The position numbers were made by a program, and so were the translations under genes. A DNA stretch of 55,534 nt from Alphaproteobacteria bacterium MarineAlpha5_Bin7 (GTDB lineage: Bacteria; Pseudomonadota; Alphaproteobacteria; HIMB59; GCA-002718135): positions 1-55,534 of the forward strand of contig PTKX01000006.1 in the NCBI GenBank assembly GCA_002938195.1, read 5' to 3'. Under the pieces are notes generated by a model that did not search any database, was not told the DNA's origin, and saw only the letters and a program-made list of their open reading frames with translations. Shown here piece after piece: positions 40,517 through 49,051 of the stretch. Numbering within the stretch: the stretch's first letter is position 1; each line of letters opens with the position of its first letter.

Positions 40517-41665
40517 ATGTTTAAGAAAAATTTACTTAAATTACAAAATAGTATGAAAGAAAATAACATTGACCTCGCAATAATAACAGATGATGATTCT
40601 TTATATTATTTTACTGGATATTATAATTTTCTTCACATGGATTTTTTTCGTCCCACAATATTACTTGTTCCTAAAGATGATGAAAGCACTTTAATTACCC
40701 CTTTATTAGACGTTCTTTTAATAGAAAAGGATTGTCCGATTAAAAAAATTAAAACTTGGAATGATGGCATAGGCAATGAATGGAGAGAATATTTGCCTAA
40801 ATTTATAAAAGAAAACAAAAAAATAGCATGTGAAAAATTTAAGATTAACGCTACTGTTAGTAATTATTTAAACGATTTACTTAGTGGCAAAGATTTAAAA
40901 GATATAACGCCTATAATAAGCAATATTCGAATGATAAAATCTGAAGAGGAGTTAAAAATTGCAAGACATGCAGGTGAGGTAGCTTTGGCTATGATGGAGG
41001 GTGGCAAAAAGGCTTTAGGTCATAATGTACCTGAGTATGAAGTTGCTATCGCAACATCTCAAGCTGGAACTAGAAAAGCTGCAGAACTTTTGGAAAAACA
41101 TTATGATAATAAGACTATGTCTCCTAATATTCATTTTTTGCAAGTTATGTCTTCAGGCCATGATTTACCAAAAACTCATCATCGTGCTTCAACAAAATTA
41201 ATTAAAAAAGGAGACCCAGTATTTCTTTGCTTTTGCGGATCTACAAATTTTCATAGATTTAAATTGGGATTTGATCGTGTTTTTTGGATCGAAGAAGTTA
41301 GAGAAGACTCGCAAATAAAAGCATTCGAAGTCGCTGTAAAATCTCAAAAAGCAGCACTTAGTGTACTTCGACCAGGAATAACCGCAGAAGAAGTGCATGA
41401 AGCTTATGCAGAGACTATACAAGAAGAAGGTTATCCTTATCCAACTTTTCGCTGTGGCCGTGCTACAGGTTTTAGTGTTTTAGAAGAGCCACAATTGATT
41501 GTTGGAAATAAAACTATATTGCAGCCAGGAATGGTTTTTGCAGTAGATGGAGGAGCAAGTACCGATAATTTTAGAGCTCAAGTTGGAGATAGTTTTATTA
41601 TTACAGAAAATGGTTATGAACAAATTACTCATCATTCCAAAGAGATTAAAGATTTAATTGTTTGA
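40517..41665 (+). CDS. Creatinase-like M24 (pita-bread fold) protein without metal ligands
   Basis: 382 residues with the N-terminal creatinase domain and C-terminal M24 fold. The residues that bind the two metals in M24 peptidases are replaced: the first Asp by Cys (LCFCG), the His by Ala (GRATGFS) and the last Glu by Gly (QVGDSF). A histidine (His221) aligns with the catalytic His of creatinase, a metal-independent relative that splits creatine to urea and sarcosine. A cleavage of a C-N bond in a guanidino or cyclic amidine substrate is therefore plausible. EutD/DoeA (ectoine hydrolase) is a related family, but its N-terminal motifs are not evident here. Confidence 0.72.
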   Translation: MFKKNLLKLQNSMKENNIDLAIITDDDSLYYFTGYYNFLHMDFFRPTILLVPKDDESTLITPLLDVLLIEKDCPIKKIKTWNDGIGNEWREYLPKFIKENKKIACEKFKINATVSNYLNDLLSGKDLKDITPIISNIRMIKSEEELKIARHAGEVALAMMEGGKKALGHNVPEYEVAIATSQAGTRKAAELLEKHYDNKTMSPNIHFLQVMSSGHDLPKTHHRASTKLIKKGDPVFLCFCGSTNFHRFKLGFDRVFWIEEVREDSQIKAFEVAVKSQKAALSVLRPGITAEEVHEAYAETIQEEGYPYPTFRCGRATGFSVLEEPQLIVGNKTILQPGMVFAVDGGASTDNFRAQVGDSFIITENGYEQITHHSKEIKDLIV

Positions 41666-41668
41666 TTA

Positions 41669-42694
41669 ATGCAAAATATAAAAGTTTATAACGCACATTG
41701 TTGTGGTGAAATCGGTGATGTTGTCATAGGAATGGAAAATTTTGATTTTAAATCACCAAAAGAAGGGTCGGCACATTTATTCAAAGATAAATCTTGGAGA
41801 AATTTTTTTTTAAATGAACCTAGAGGCGGAGTATTTAAACATTGTAATATAATTGTAAAACCTTCAGATCCAGATGCTGATGCGGGATTTATTATTTTAG
41901 AGCCCGAAGATAACCCTCCTATGAGTGGTTCAAACACTATATGTGTCACAACCGTTTTGCTTGAAAAAAAAATATTAAAAATGCAATATCCTTTTACTTC
42001 ATTAACTCTTGAGGTTCCAGGGGGATTGATTAAAGTTATTGCAGAATGTGAAAATAACAAAGTAAAGAATGTTTCTTTGACTAATTTACCTTCTTTCGTT
42101 GATAAAGTTGATGTTACTCTTAAAACTTCAAATTATGGCAACATAATTGTTAGTACCGCTTATGGAGGCGATAGCTTTTTGCTATGCGAAGCAAGAGATT
42201 TTAATTTGGAAATAGAACCAAAAAATGCTAAAAATTTTGTAAATATTGCTGATGAACTATTAAATGAAGCTAATAAACAAATTGGATTTCAACACCCTAG
42301 TATTTCAGAATTAAATTATATTTCTTTTTGTCAATTTATGGATCCATTAAAAATTGACAATCAAGGAAATAAAAATGCAAAAAATACCGTTGTCATAAGA
42401 CCAGGCAAATTAGACAGGTCGCCTTGTGGCACAGGAACATCAGCAAGATTAGCATTGCTAAGAAATAAAAATGAAATTAAAATTGGAGAAAAAATAATAT
42501 CTCAATCAATTATTGGATCTACTTTTGAAGCATTTATTGAAGATGAAATTATTGAATCGTTAAGTGCTATGATCAAACCTAACATTAAAGGTAGTGCTTA
42601 TATAACCGGAGAACAAATTCTCTATAAAAATGACGATGATCCCTTTCCAGAAGGATACAAAATAAATGATACATGGCCAGATAGTCACAAATAA
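41669..42694 (+). CDS. Proline racemase superfamily protein with a Ser/Cys catalytic pair
   Basis: 341 residues. The superfamily includes proline racemase, 4-hydroxyproline 2-epimerase and trans-3-hydroxyproline dehydratase. The first catalytic position is Ser86 (PPMSGSNTI) instead of cysteine; the second is Cys253 (DRSPCGTGTSA). Loss of the first cysteine is seen in dehydratases and some epimerases of the family, so a simple proline racemase is unlikely. It lies 3 bases after the M24 gene and 47 before soxB. A cyclic imino acid as intermediate of the pathway is suggested. Confidence 0.82.
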   Translation: MQNIKVYNAHCCGEIGDVVIGMENFDFKSPKEGSAHLFKDKSWRNFFLNEPRGGVFKHCNIIVKPSDPDADAGFIILEPEDNPPMSGSNTICVTTVLLEKKILKMQYPFTSLTLEVPGGLIKVIAECENNKVKNVSLTNLPSFVDKVDVTLKTSNYGNIIVSTAYGGDSFLLCEARDFNLEIEPKNAKNFVNIADELLNEANKQIGFQHPSISELNYISFCQFMDPLKIDNQGNKNAKNTVVIRPGKLDRSPCGTGTSARLALLRNKNEIKIGEKIISQSIIGSTFEAFIEDEIIESLSAMIKPNIKGSAYITGEQILYKNDDDPFPEGYKINDTWPDSHK

Positions 42695-42741
42695 ATATTG
42701 TTATATTTGCTTATTTTTTTGAATAAATATAGAAGAAGGTT

Positions 42742-44007
42742 ATGACAAGATTTAATGCCTGGAATGTAATTAAAAATGGATTAAATGACCAAACTGGTTG
42801 GGATAGGCAATGGAGAGATCCAGAACCCAAAAAAGAGTATGAGATTGTCATTGTAGGCGGTGGCATACATGGTTTAGCAACTTCTTATTATCTAGCAAAA
42901 AACTTCAATATTAAAAATATTGCAGTTCTTGAAAAAGGTTGGATAGGAGGTGGCAATGCAGGAAGAAACACAACTATTATACGATCTAATTATATGATGC
43001 CAGGTAGTCATCAATTTTATGAGCATTCATTAAAGTTATGGGAAAACTTGAGTCATGATTTAAATTATAATGTAATGTTTAGCCAAAGAGCGCATGTATC
43101 ACTTTTTCATAGCCCTCCTGCTAGAGATGTTGCCGCAAGAAGATATAACATTATGAAACTTCATGGCACTGATGCAGAACTATGGGATATTAATAAGCTG
43201 AAAAAAAATATACCATATTTAAATTATCATAATGCAAGATTCCCAATACTAGGAGCAGCAGTTCAAAATAGAGCTGGAAATGCTAGACATGACGCAGTTG
43301 TTTGGGGATATGCAAGGGCAGCAGATCAATTAGGAGTAGATATTCTTCAAAACTGCGAAGTGACTAACATTTTAAGAACAAATAGCAATATAGATGGATT
43401 AGAAACAACAAGAGGAATTATAAAAGCTAAAAAAATTGGCTTTGCTGTTGCAGGTAACACATCAAGACTCTGGGAAATGACGGGTCTTGGAAATCTCCCA
43501 ATTGAGTCTCATAAACTACAAGCATTTGTTACTGAGTCAATTAAGCCATTAATAGATCAAGTTATCGTATATGGAGTTGGCGGCGCACATTTTTATATAT
43601 CACAATCTGATAAGGGTAGTTTAGTTTTTGGAGGTGATCTTGATTGGTACAAATCTTATGCACAAAGAGGTAATTTACCAATAGTTCAAGATTGTGCAGA
43701 GGCAGCAATGGCAATTCTTCCTTGTTTAGGAAGGATTAGAATAGTCAGGCATTGGGCTGGTGTATGTGACATGTCTATGGACGGAACTTTTTTTATTTGC
43801 AATACTCCTATAAAGAATTTGTTTTTAAATGCTGGCTGGAACTACGGTGGATTCAAGGCTGGTCCAGCTTCTGGATGGTATTTTGCAGATTTAATTGCTA
43901 ATGAACAACCTAATCAAATCATCAAAAATCATAATCTAGAACGTTTTGAAAAAGGTATTAACTTAGATGAGCGAGGAGCTGGACCTGATCCTAAATTACA
44001 TGGATAA
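42742..44007 (+). CDS. soxB: Sarcosine oxidase beta subunit
   Basis: 421-residue FAD-dependent subunit of the heterotetrameric enzyme oxidising sarcosine to glycine, with the methyl passed to tetrahydrofolate and H2O2 formed. The Rossmann motif VIVGGGIHGLAT is at 36-47, GNAGRNTTIIRSNYM follows, and the C-terminal GWNYGGFKAGPASGWYFA closes the FAD site. The N-terminal 30 residues with TGWDRQWRDPEPK are typical of SoxB. AGAAGG precedes the ATG. Gene order soxB-soxD-soxA-soxG is standard. Confidence 0.95.
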   Translation: MTRFNAWNVIKNGLNDQTGWDRQWRDPEPKKEYEIVIVGGGIHGLATSYYLAKNFNIKNIAVLEKGWIGGGNAGRNTTIIRSNYMMPGSHQFYEHSLKLWENLSHDLNYNVMFSQRAHVSLFHSPPARDVAARRYNIMKLHGTDAELWDINKLKKNIPYLNYHNARFPILGAAVQNRAGNARHDAVVWGYARAADQLGVDILQNCEVTNILRTNSNIDGLETTRGIIKAKKIGFAVAGNTSRLWEMTGLGNLPIESHKLQAFVTESIKPLIDQVIVYGVGGAHFYISQSDKGSLVFGGDLDWYKSYAQRGNLPIVQDCAEAAMAILPCLGRIRIVRHWAGVCDMSMDGTFFICNTPIKNLFLNAGWNYGGFKAGPASGWYFADLIANEQPNQIIKNHNLERFEKGINLDERGAGPDPKLHG

Positions 44008-44013
44008 TATAAT

Positions 44014-44304
44014 ATGATTAGAATTAAATGTCCTTATTGTGGAGAAAGAGATCATAGCGAATTTACCTATGGAAGTGACGCATCTATAGAATATCCAAAT
44101 CTAGAATCCAATGCAAAAGATTGGACTGAAGCTATTTTTTTTAGAAAAAATATTTATGGCAAACAAATAGAGACATGGCATCATACTAATGGTTGCAGAT
44201 TATGGTTAATCATTGAAAGATGTACAATAACTCATAAAATTTTTTCTATTAAACCTGCCCATCCAGAAATACACAAATTACTTAAAAATCAAAATAATAT
44301 ATGA
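44014..44304 (+). CDS. soxD: Sarcosine oxidase delta subunit
   Basis: 96-residue small subunit that binds zinc in the tetramer. The zinc ligands are visible as Cys6 and Cys9 (IKCPYCGERDHSEF) with a His and Cys in WHHTNGCRLW. Normal length for SoxD. It overlaps soxA by 4 bases. Confidence 0.94.
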   Translation: MIRIKCPYCGERDHSEFTYGSDASIEYPNLESNAKDWTEAIFFRKNIYGKQIETWHHTNGCRLWLIIERCTITHKIFSIKPAHPEIHKLLKNQNNI

Positions 44305-47279
44305 CTGCAAAAAGATTAAAAGATTACGGAAAAGTTAATCAAGATAAAATATTATCATTTACTTGGGAAAATAAAAAATATTTTGGTTACAAGGGCGATA
44401 GTTTGGCAGCATCTCTTTTAGCAAATAATATCAATATAATTGGAAGAAGTTTTAAATACCATCGTCCTAGAGGAATAATGTCTGCAGGAGTTGAAGAATC
44501 TGGAGCTCTGGTTACCATAGGTAAAAATGAATATACTGATCCAAATGTTAGGGCTACTTCTCAAGAGTTATATGAAGGTTTGATAGCATCGGGTCAAAAT
44601 GCATTTCCAAATGTTAATTTTGATCTTGGTTATATTAATAACTATCTAAGCCGTTTTTTTGCTGCGGGTTTTTACTATAAAACTTTTATGGGCTTACCAC
44701 CTTTTGAGTGGGGTAAAGGAACTAAGATTTGGATGATCTATGAAAAATTGATTAGAAAAGCAGCAGGGATGGGTAAAGCTTCTAAAATGCCAGATCCTGA
44801 CAAGTATGAGCACGCTAATGAATTTTGTGACGTACTTATTATTGGTTCAGGACCATCTGGAATAGCAGCAGCCGTTGAAGCGGCAAACAACAATCTAGAT
44901 GTTATACTTGTGGAACAAGATCATGTTATAGGAGGGAACTTACTTTCAAATTCAAACTTTGATTTTGAAGAAAAAAAATATTTTTTGCAAAAAGCTGGAA
45001 TTAAAGTGATGACGAGAACTACGGCTTTTGGTTTATATGATAATTGCGTAGCAGGTATGATCGAGAGAGTTAATGATCACTTTTTTTTACCAAAAAATAA
45101 TACTCCAAGACAGAGATTTTGGACAATTCGTTCAAAGCATATAATTTTAAGTACAGGTTCTTTGGAAAGACATATTGCTTTTAATAATAATGACATACCT
45201 GGAGTAATGACTGTTAATGCAGCTAGACATTATTTAAATAGATATGGAGTATTAGCAGGAGAAAAAATTATTATCTGTACCAATAATGATTCTGTATTTG
45301 AAACTTCGATATTATTATCTAAAGCTGGAGCTAAAGTAAAAGTATTTGATATTAGAGAAAAGATTGATGAAAACACAATAAAAAAACTTAATACCAACAA
45401 TGTTGAAATAGAGTTTAACAAAGCTCCATTAAACATTCAAGGAAACAAAAAAGTTGAAAGTATCGATATAGGAATAAAAGTGGGCAATAAATACAAAAAA
45501 GTTAACGAAGAAGAATGTGACTTGGTATTAATATCAGGAGGCTGGTCTCCGGTTATTCATCTTTTATCACATAGGGGTATAAAACCTAAATGGGATAAAG
45601 AAAATCTTTGCTTCTTACCTAGCCAATCTTCAGAACCTATAACAGTTGCAGGCTCCGCTGCAGGTATATGGAATAATGATGATTGTGAAGCTTCAGGTAT
45701 TGCCTCAGGATTAAAAGCGGCAAATGAAATTGGAATTAAAACCTCTGATTATTTTTTTCCTAAACAAGGAGGTTGGAAAAATCCTATATTTCCACTATTT
45801 GAAATAAAATCAAATCGATCAAGATCAAAAAGTTTTATAGATTTTCAGCATGACGTAACATCAGATGATATCAGGTTAGCCCATAGAGAAGGTTTTGTGT
45901 CAGTAGAGCACCTAAAAAGATATACAACTTTAGGAATGGCTAACGATCAAGGTAAAATGGGGAATATAATTGGATTATCAATAATGGCAGATTTATTACA
46001 GAAAGAAATTTCCGAAGTGGGTACCACGGTATTTAGACCACCTTATACACCTATATCAATTGGAGCGTTAGCAGGGAGAAATGTAAATAAACATTTCAGG
46101 CCATTAAGGGTTACACCATTGCATGATTGGAATTTAGAAAATGGTGCTAAAATGATAGAGACCGGGTTATATCAAAGACCTTGGTATTATCCAAAAAATA
46201 ATGAAAAATTGGCAGATGCGTATATTAGAGAGGCAAGCTCAGTAAGAAAAACAGTTGGATTATGCGATGTTACTTCTTTGGGGAAAATTTCAATACAAGG
46301 CCCTGATTCTACTATTTTTTTGAATAAGGTTTATAGCAATGCCTTTGCTAAGCTACCTATAAACAAAGCAAGATATGGTATTATGCTAAGAGATGATGGA
46401 TTGGTGATGGACGATGGAACTTCTTGGAGACTTTCTGAGAATGAATATTTTATGACTACATCTACAGCTCATGCTGCAAAGGTTATGTTATGGTTAGAGG
46501 AGTTATTACAAACTCGATGGCAAAACTTAAAAGTTCATGTAACTTCTGTTTCTGAAGAATGGGCGGCTGTATCAATTGCTGGACCAAAATCAAGAGATAC
46601 TCTTTCTTTGTGTGTTGAAGATCCTAATTTAATATCTAATGATAATTTGCCTTTTATGGGATTAACTCAAACTAAATTAAACAATGGTATACCTTGCAGA
46701 ATAGCTAGAATTAGTTTTTCAGGTGAGTTAGCTTTTGAAATTTATACCCCTTCTGATTTTGCATATAATATGATGAATATTCTTTGGGAAAGTGCAAAAA
46801 AATTTGATGGGTGTTTATATGGATTAGAAGCTTTGGGAGCACTAAGAATTGAAAAAGGTCATGTTACTGGAGCAGAATTAGACGGAAGAGTTACTATAGA
46901 GGATGTAGAATTGGGTAAAATGGCTTCTGATAAAAAATCATATATTGGCAGTGCAATGCAAAAAAGAGGAGTGTTAGCAGATAAAGATAGAGAAACTTTA
47001 GTGGGTATTTTTCCAAGAAATAAATCACAAACCTTTGATGCAGGAACTATTATTTGTAAAAAAAATGAAATTAAAGGATATGGAATAGGCAGAATTACTT
47101 CTGTAACTTATTCACCTGGATTAGGTCATTGGATTGGATTGGGATTCATAAAAGGCGGTTATACTGAGTGGAAAAACACAATTGTCGTTGGAGCAGATCC
47201 TGTTAGAAATAAGGAAATTGATTTAGAAATTGTTTCTCCTCACATGTTTGATCCCAAGGGGGAGAGATTACATGGTTGA
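44301..47279 (+). CDS. soxA: Sarcosine oxidase alpha subunit
   Basis: 992 residues, normal length. The N-terminal part has the ferredoxin-like segment FKYHRPRGIMSAG without iron-sulfur cysteines; a dinucleotide-binding domain starts near 177 (VLIIGSGPSGIAAA); the C-terminal third is a GcvT-like folate domain (from about 600), where the methylene group of sarcosine is transferred to tetrahydrofolate. The end overlaps soxG by 8 bases. Confidence 0.95.
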   Translation: MTAKRLKDYGKVNQDKILSFTWENKKYFGYKGDSLAASLLANNINIIGRSFKYHRPRGIMSAGVEESGALVTIGKNEYTDPNVRATSQELYEGLIASGQNAFPNVNFDLGYINNYLSRFFAAGFYYKTFMGLPPFEWGKGTKIWMIYEKLIRKAAGMGKASKMPDPDKYEHANEFCDVLIIGSGPSGIAAAVEAANNNLDVILVEQDHVIGGNLLSNSNFDFEEKKYFLQKAGIKVMTRTTAFGLYDNCVAGMIERVNDHFFLPKNNTPRQRFWTIRSKHIILSTGSLERHIAFNNNDIPGVMTVNAARHYLNRYGVLAGEKIIICTNNDSVFETSILLSKAGAKVKVFDIREKIDENTIKKLNTNNVEIEFNKAPLNIQGNKKVESIDIGIKVGNKYKKVNEEECDLVLISGGWSPVIHLLSHRGIKPKWDKENLCFLPSQSSEPITVAGSAAGIWNNDDCEASGIASGLKAANEIGIKTSDYFFPKQGGWKNPIFPLFEIKSNRSRSKSFIDFQHDVTSDDIRLAHREGFVSVEHLKRYTTLGMANDQGKMGNIIGLSIMADLLQKEISEVGTTVFRPPYTPISIGALAGRNVNKHFRPLRVTPLHDWNLENGAKMIETGLYQRPWYYPKNNEKLADAYIREASSVRKTVGLCDVTSLGKISIQGPDSTIFLNKVYSNAFAKLPINKARYGIMLRDDGLVMDDGTSWRLSENEYFMTTSTAHAAKVMLWLEELLQTRWQNLKVHVTSVSEEWAAVSIAGPKSRDTLSLCVEDPNLISNDNLPFMGLTQTKLNNGIPCRIARISFSGELAFEIYTPSDFAYNMMNILWESAKKFDGCLYGLEALGALRIEKGHVTGAELDGRVTIEDVELGKMASDKKSYIGSAMQKRGVLADKDRETLVGIFPRNKSQTFDAGTIICKKNEIKGYGIGRITSVTYSPGLGHWIGLGFIKGGYTEWKNTIVVGADPVRNKEIDLEIVSPHMFDPKGERLHG

Positions 47280-47832
47280 CAGAACTTCAGCTTTAGATAA
47301 AAATTATGAAATTGTTAAAAAAATCAATGATGAAAAAGTTAATCTTATATTTAACAGAAATATTAATTTACAGATTACACAAGTGGCAGCATGGCCCGAT
47401 ACAGTTTCAAAAGTTGAATTAATTATATCAAAATATTTAAAAATATTATCATTACCTAGATCAAATTTCGCTGAAGATAATGATTCTTTTGCTATAATGA
47501 GAGTAGAACCTCTTAAATGGTGGATTCTTGGTTCTGATATTCCTTTATTATCGACTGAAGAGGGAACTACATTAGATTTATCTCATTCATTCACGAATAT
47601 TCAAATATCTGGACCAAGTGCCAAATTATTTTTGAATAGGTTTTTACCTCTAGATTTAAGAGACAATTCATTTCCAATCAACAAAGTGGCCTCTTCAGCT
47701 ATACATCATGTTAGTGTAAAATTATGGCTTTCAAGAAATGGCTTTCAATTATTTATACCACGAGGCTATGCAATGTCATTGTGGGAAATTTTTCAAGAAT
47801 CAGCAACTCAATTTGGATATGAAATAAAGTAA
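47272..47832 (+). CDS. soxG: Sarcosine oxidase gamma subunit
   Basis: 186-residue fourth subunit, weakly conserved in the family; recognised by position after soxA and by motifs such as DLSHSFTNIQISGP and FPINKVASSAIHHVSVKLW. The frame extends upstream inside soxA to 47230, but ATG 47272 has a strong AAGGGGGAGAG ribosome-binding site 6 bases before it, so this start is preferred. The stop codon lies within the terminator stem. Confidence 0.9.
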   Translation: MVDRTSALDKNYEIVKKINDEKVNLIFNRNINLQITQVAAWPDTVSKVELIISKYLKILSLPRSNFAEDNDSFAIMRVEPLKWWILGSDIPLLSTEEGTTLDLSHSFTNIQISGPSAKLFLNRFLPLDLRDNSFPINKVASSAIHHVSVKLWLSRNGFQLFIPRGYAMSLWEIFQESATQFGYEIK

Positions 47833-47859
47833 CATTGCTGTTTAGCTTGTTACTTTTTT
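47826..47859 (+). terminator. Intrinsic terminator at the end of the amidinotransferase-to-soxG operon
   Basis: AAAGTAACA (47826-47834) pairs perfectly with TGTTACTTT (47848-47856), with an inner GCT/AGC helix and a GTTT loop, followed by a run of T to 47859. The stem contains the soxG stop codon. No other hairpin of this strength is seen between 34098 and here, so it probably closes the whole transcription unit. Confidence 0.75.
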
Positions 47860-47902
47860 ACGCAAACTAAATCGTATTATTTTCTAGCTATTTGGTGATT
47901 AT

Positions 47903-49051
47903 TTGTCTAGAGAACTTATCAATTTTTTTATGAAATCAAATCCTGAAATAACTTTTGGAACCAGAATAAGAAAATCCCCTTTTTTTGATTCTACAATAAA
48001 ATGGGGATGCAAGGCTTTTACAATATACAATAAAATGTACATGCCAACATACTATAAATCATTTGTTGAGGATTATTGGTCATTAGTGAATGATGTTACA
48101 TTATGGGATGTAGCAGGAGAAAGACAAGTTGAGATAACTGGAAAAGATGCTGAAAAATTTGTTGAATATATTACGCCAAGAGATATTTCTGCATGTAAAG
48201 TTGGTCAATGCATGTATATTTTGTTAACCGAAAAAGATGGAGGTATTGTAAATGATCCAGTTCTATTAAAATTAGATGAAAATCATTTTTGGTTATCAAT
48301 TGCTGATAGCGATGTATTATTATGGTGCTTAGGTATTGCTTCTTCAAATAGATTTGATGTTAAATTATCTGAGCCTGACGCTTCTCCATTATCACTACAA
48401 GGTCCAAAATCACCTGATGTTATGGCAAGAGTGTCAGGTGAATGGGTAAAAGGATTAAAATTTTTTAATTTTAAAAAATCTGTAATTAATGGAATACCTG
48501 TGATTATTGCAAGAAGTGGATGGAGTGGGGAACCTGGTTTCGAAATTTATTTATTAGACGGTTCTAGAGGAAATGAATTATGGGAAATAATTATGGAAGC
48601 TGGGAAAGATTATAAGATTGCCCCAGCTTGCCCTTCACAAATTAATAGGGTTGAGAGTGGAATGCTTTCATATGGTTCTGATATGACTCTACAGGAAAAT
48701 CCTTATGATGTTAGTTTAGGAAAATTTGTTAATATAGATAAAAAAGCCGATTTTTTATCTAAAGCGGCTTTAAGTAATATTAAACAAAAAGGAATTCTTA
48801 AAGAAATGGTAGGTGTAGAAATCATGGAAAAAACATCAGATGAATTTATTCGAGATCACTTGCCTATTTATGATGAAAAAAATGTTGTTGGTAAAATTAC
48901 ATCCAGCGTTTATTCTCCAAGACTAAAAAAAAATATAGGATTGGCAATTATAAATAAGGAGAACATAAATTCTAATAATCTTAGACTAGAGTATAGCGGA
49001 AAAAGTATAGAAATAAAAATTTCTCAATTACCTTTTCTTAGGAATAAATAG
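47903..49051 (+). CDS. DmdA-like / GcvT-fold tetrahydrofolate-dependent demethylase
   Basis: 382-residue aminomethyltransferase-fold protein. The pattern VTLWDVAGERQVEITG, ITPRDIS, NDPVLLKL, FWLSIADSDVLLWCLGIA, GEPGFEIY and RVESGMLSYGSDMT resembles DMSP demethylase DmdA of SAR11 more than glycine-cleavage GcvT. Starts with TTG at 47903, in a 70-base gap containing the soxG terminator and a TATTAT (47875-47880) that might be a -10. Candidate substrates: dimethylsulfoniopropionate or an N-methylated amine. True DmdA versus DmdA-like paralogue needs phylogeny. Confidence 0.72.
   Translation: MSRELINFFMKSNPEITFGTRIRKSPFFDSTIKWGCKAFTIYNKMYMPTYYKSFVEDYWSLVNDVTLWDVAGERQVEITGKDAEKFVEYITPRDISACKVGQCMYILLTEKDGGIVNDPVLLKLDENHFWLSIADSDVLLWCLGIASSNRFDVKLSEPDASPLSLQGPKSPDVMARVSGEWVKGLKFFNFKKSVINGIPVIIARSGWSGEPGFEIYLLDGSRGNELWEIIMEAGKDYKIAPACPSQINRVESGMLSYGSDMTLQENPYDVSLGKFVNIDKKADFLSKAALSNIKQKGILKEMVGVEIMEKTSDEFIRDHLPIYDEKNVVGKITSSVYSPRLKKNIGLAIINKENINSNNLRLEYSGKSIEIKISQLPFLRNK

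Noticed and set aside
42695-42741. Riboswitch (glycine or SAM type) before soxB
   Set aside because: Only 47 AT-rich bases with no conserved helices; too short for known classes.
47230-47271. Longer soxG start inside soxA
   Set aside because: ATG 47272 has a strong ribosome-binding site and normal spacing; the extra residues are soxA in another frame.
34098-47832. Recent horizontal transfer of the catabolic operon
   Set aside because: Base composition and codon use look as AT-rich as the ribosomal block, and no tRNA-end repeat, integrase or insertion sequence flanks it; transfer cannot be supported.
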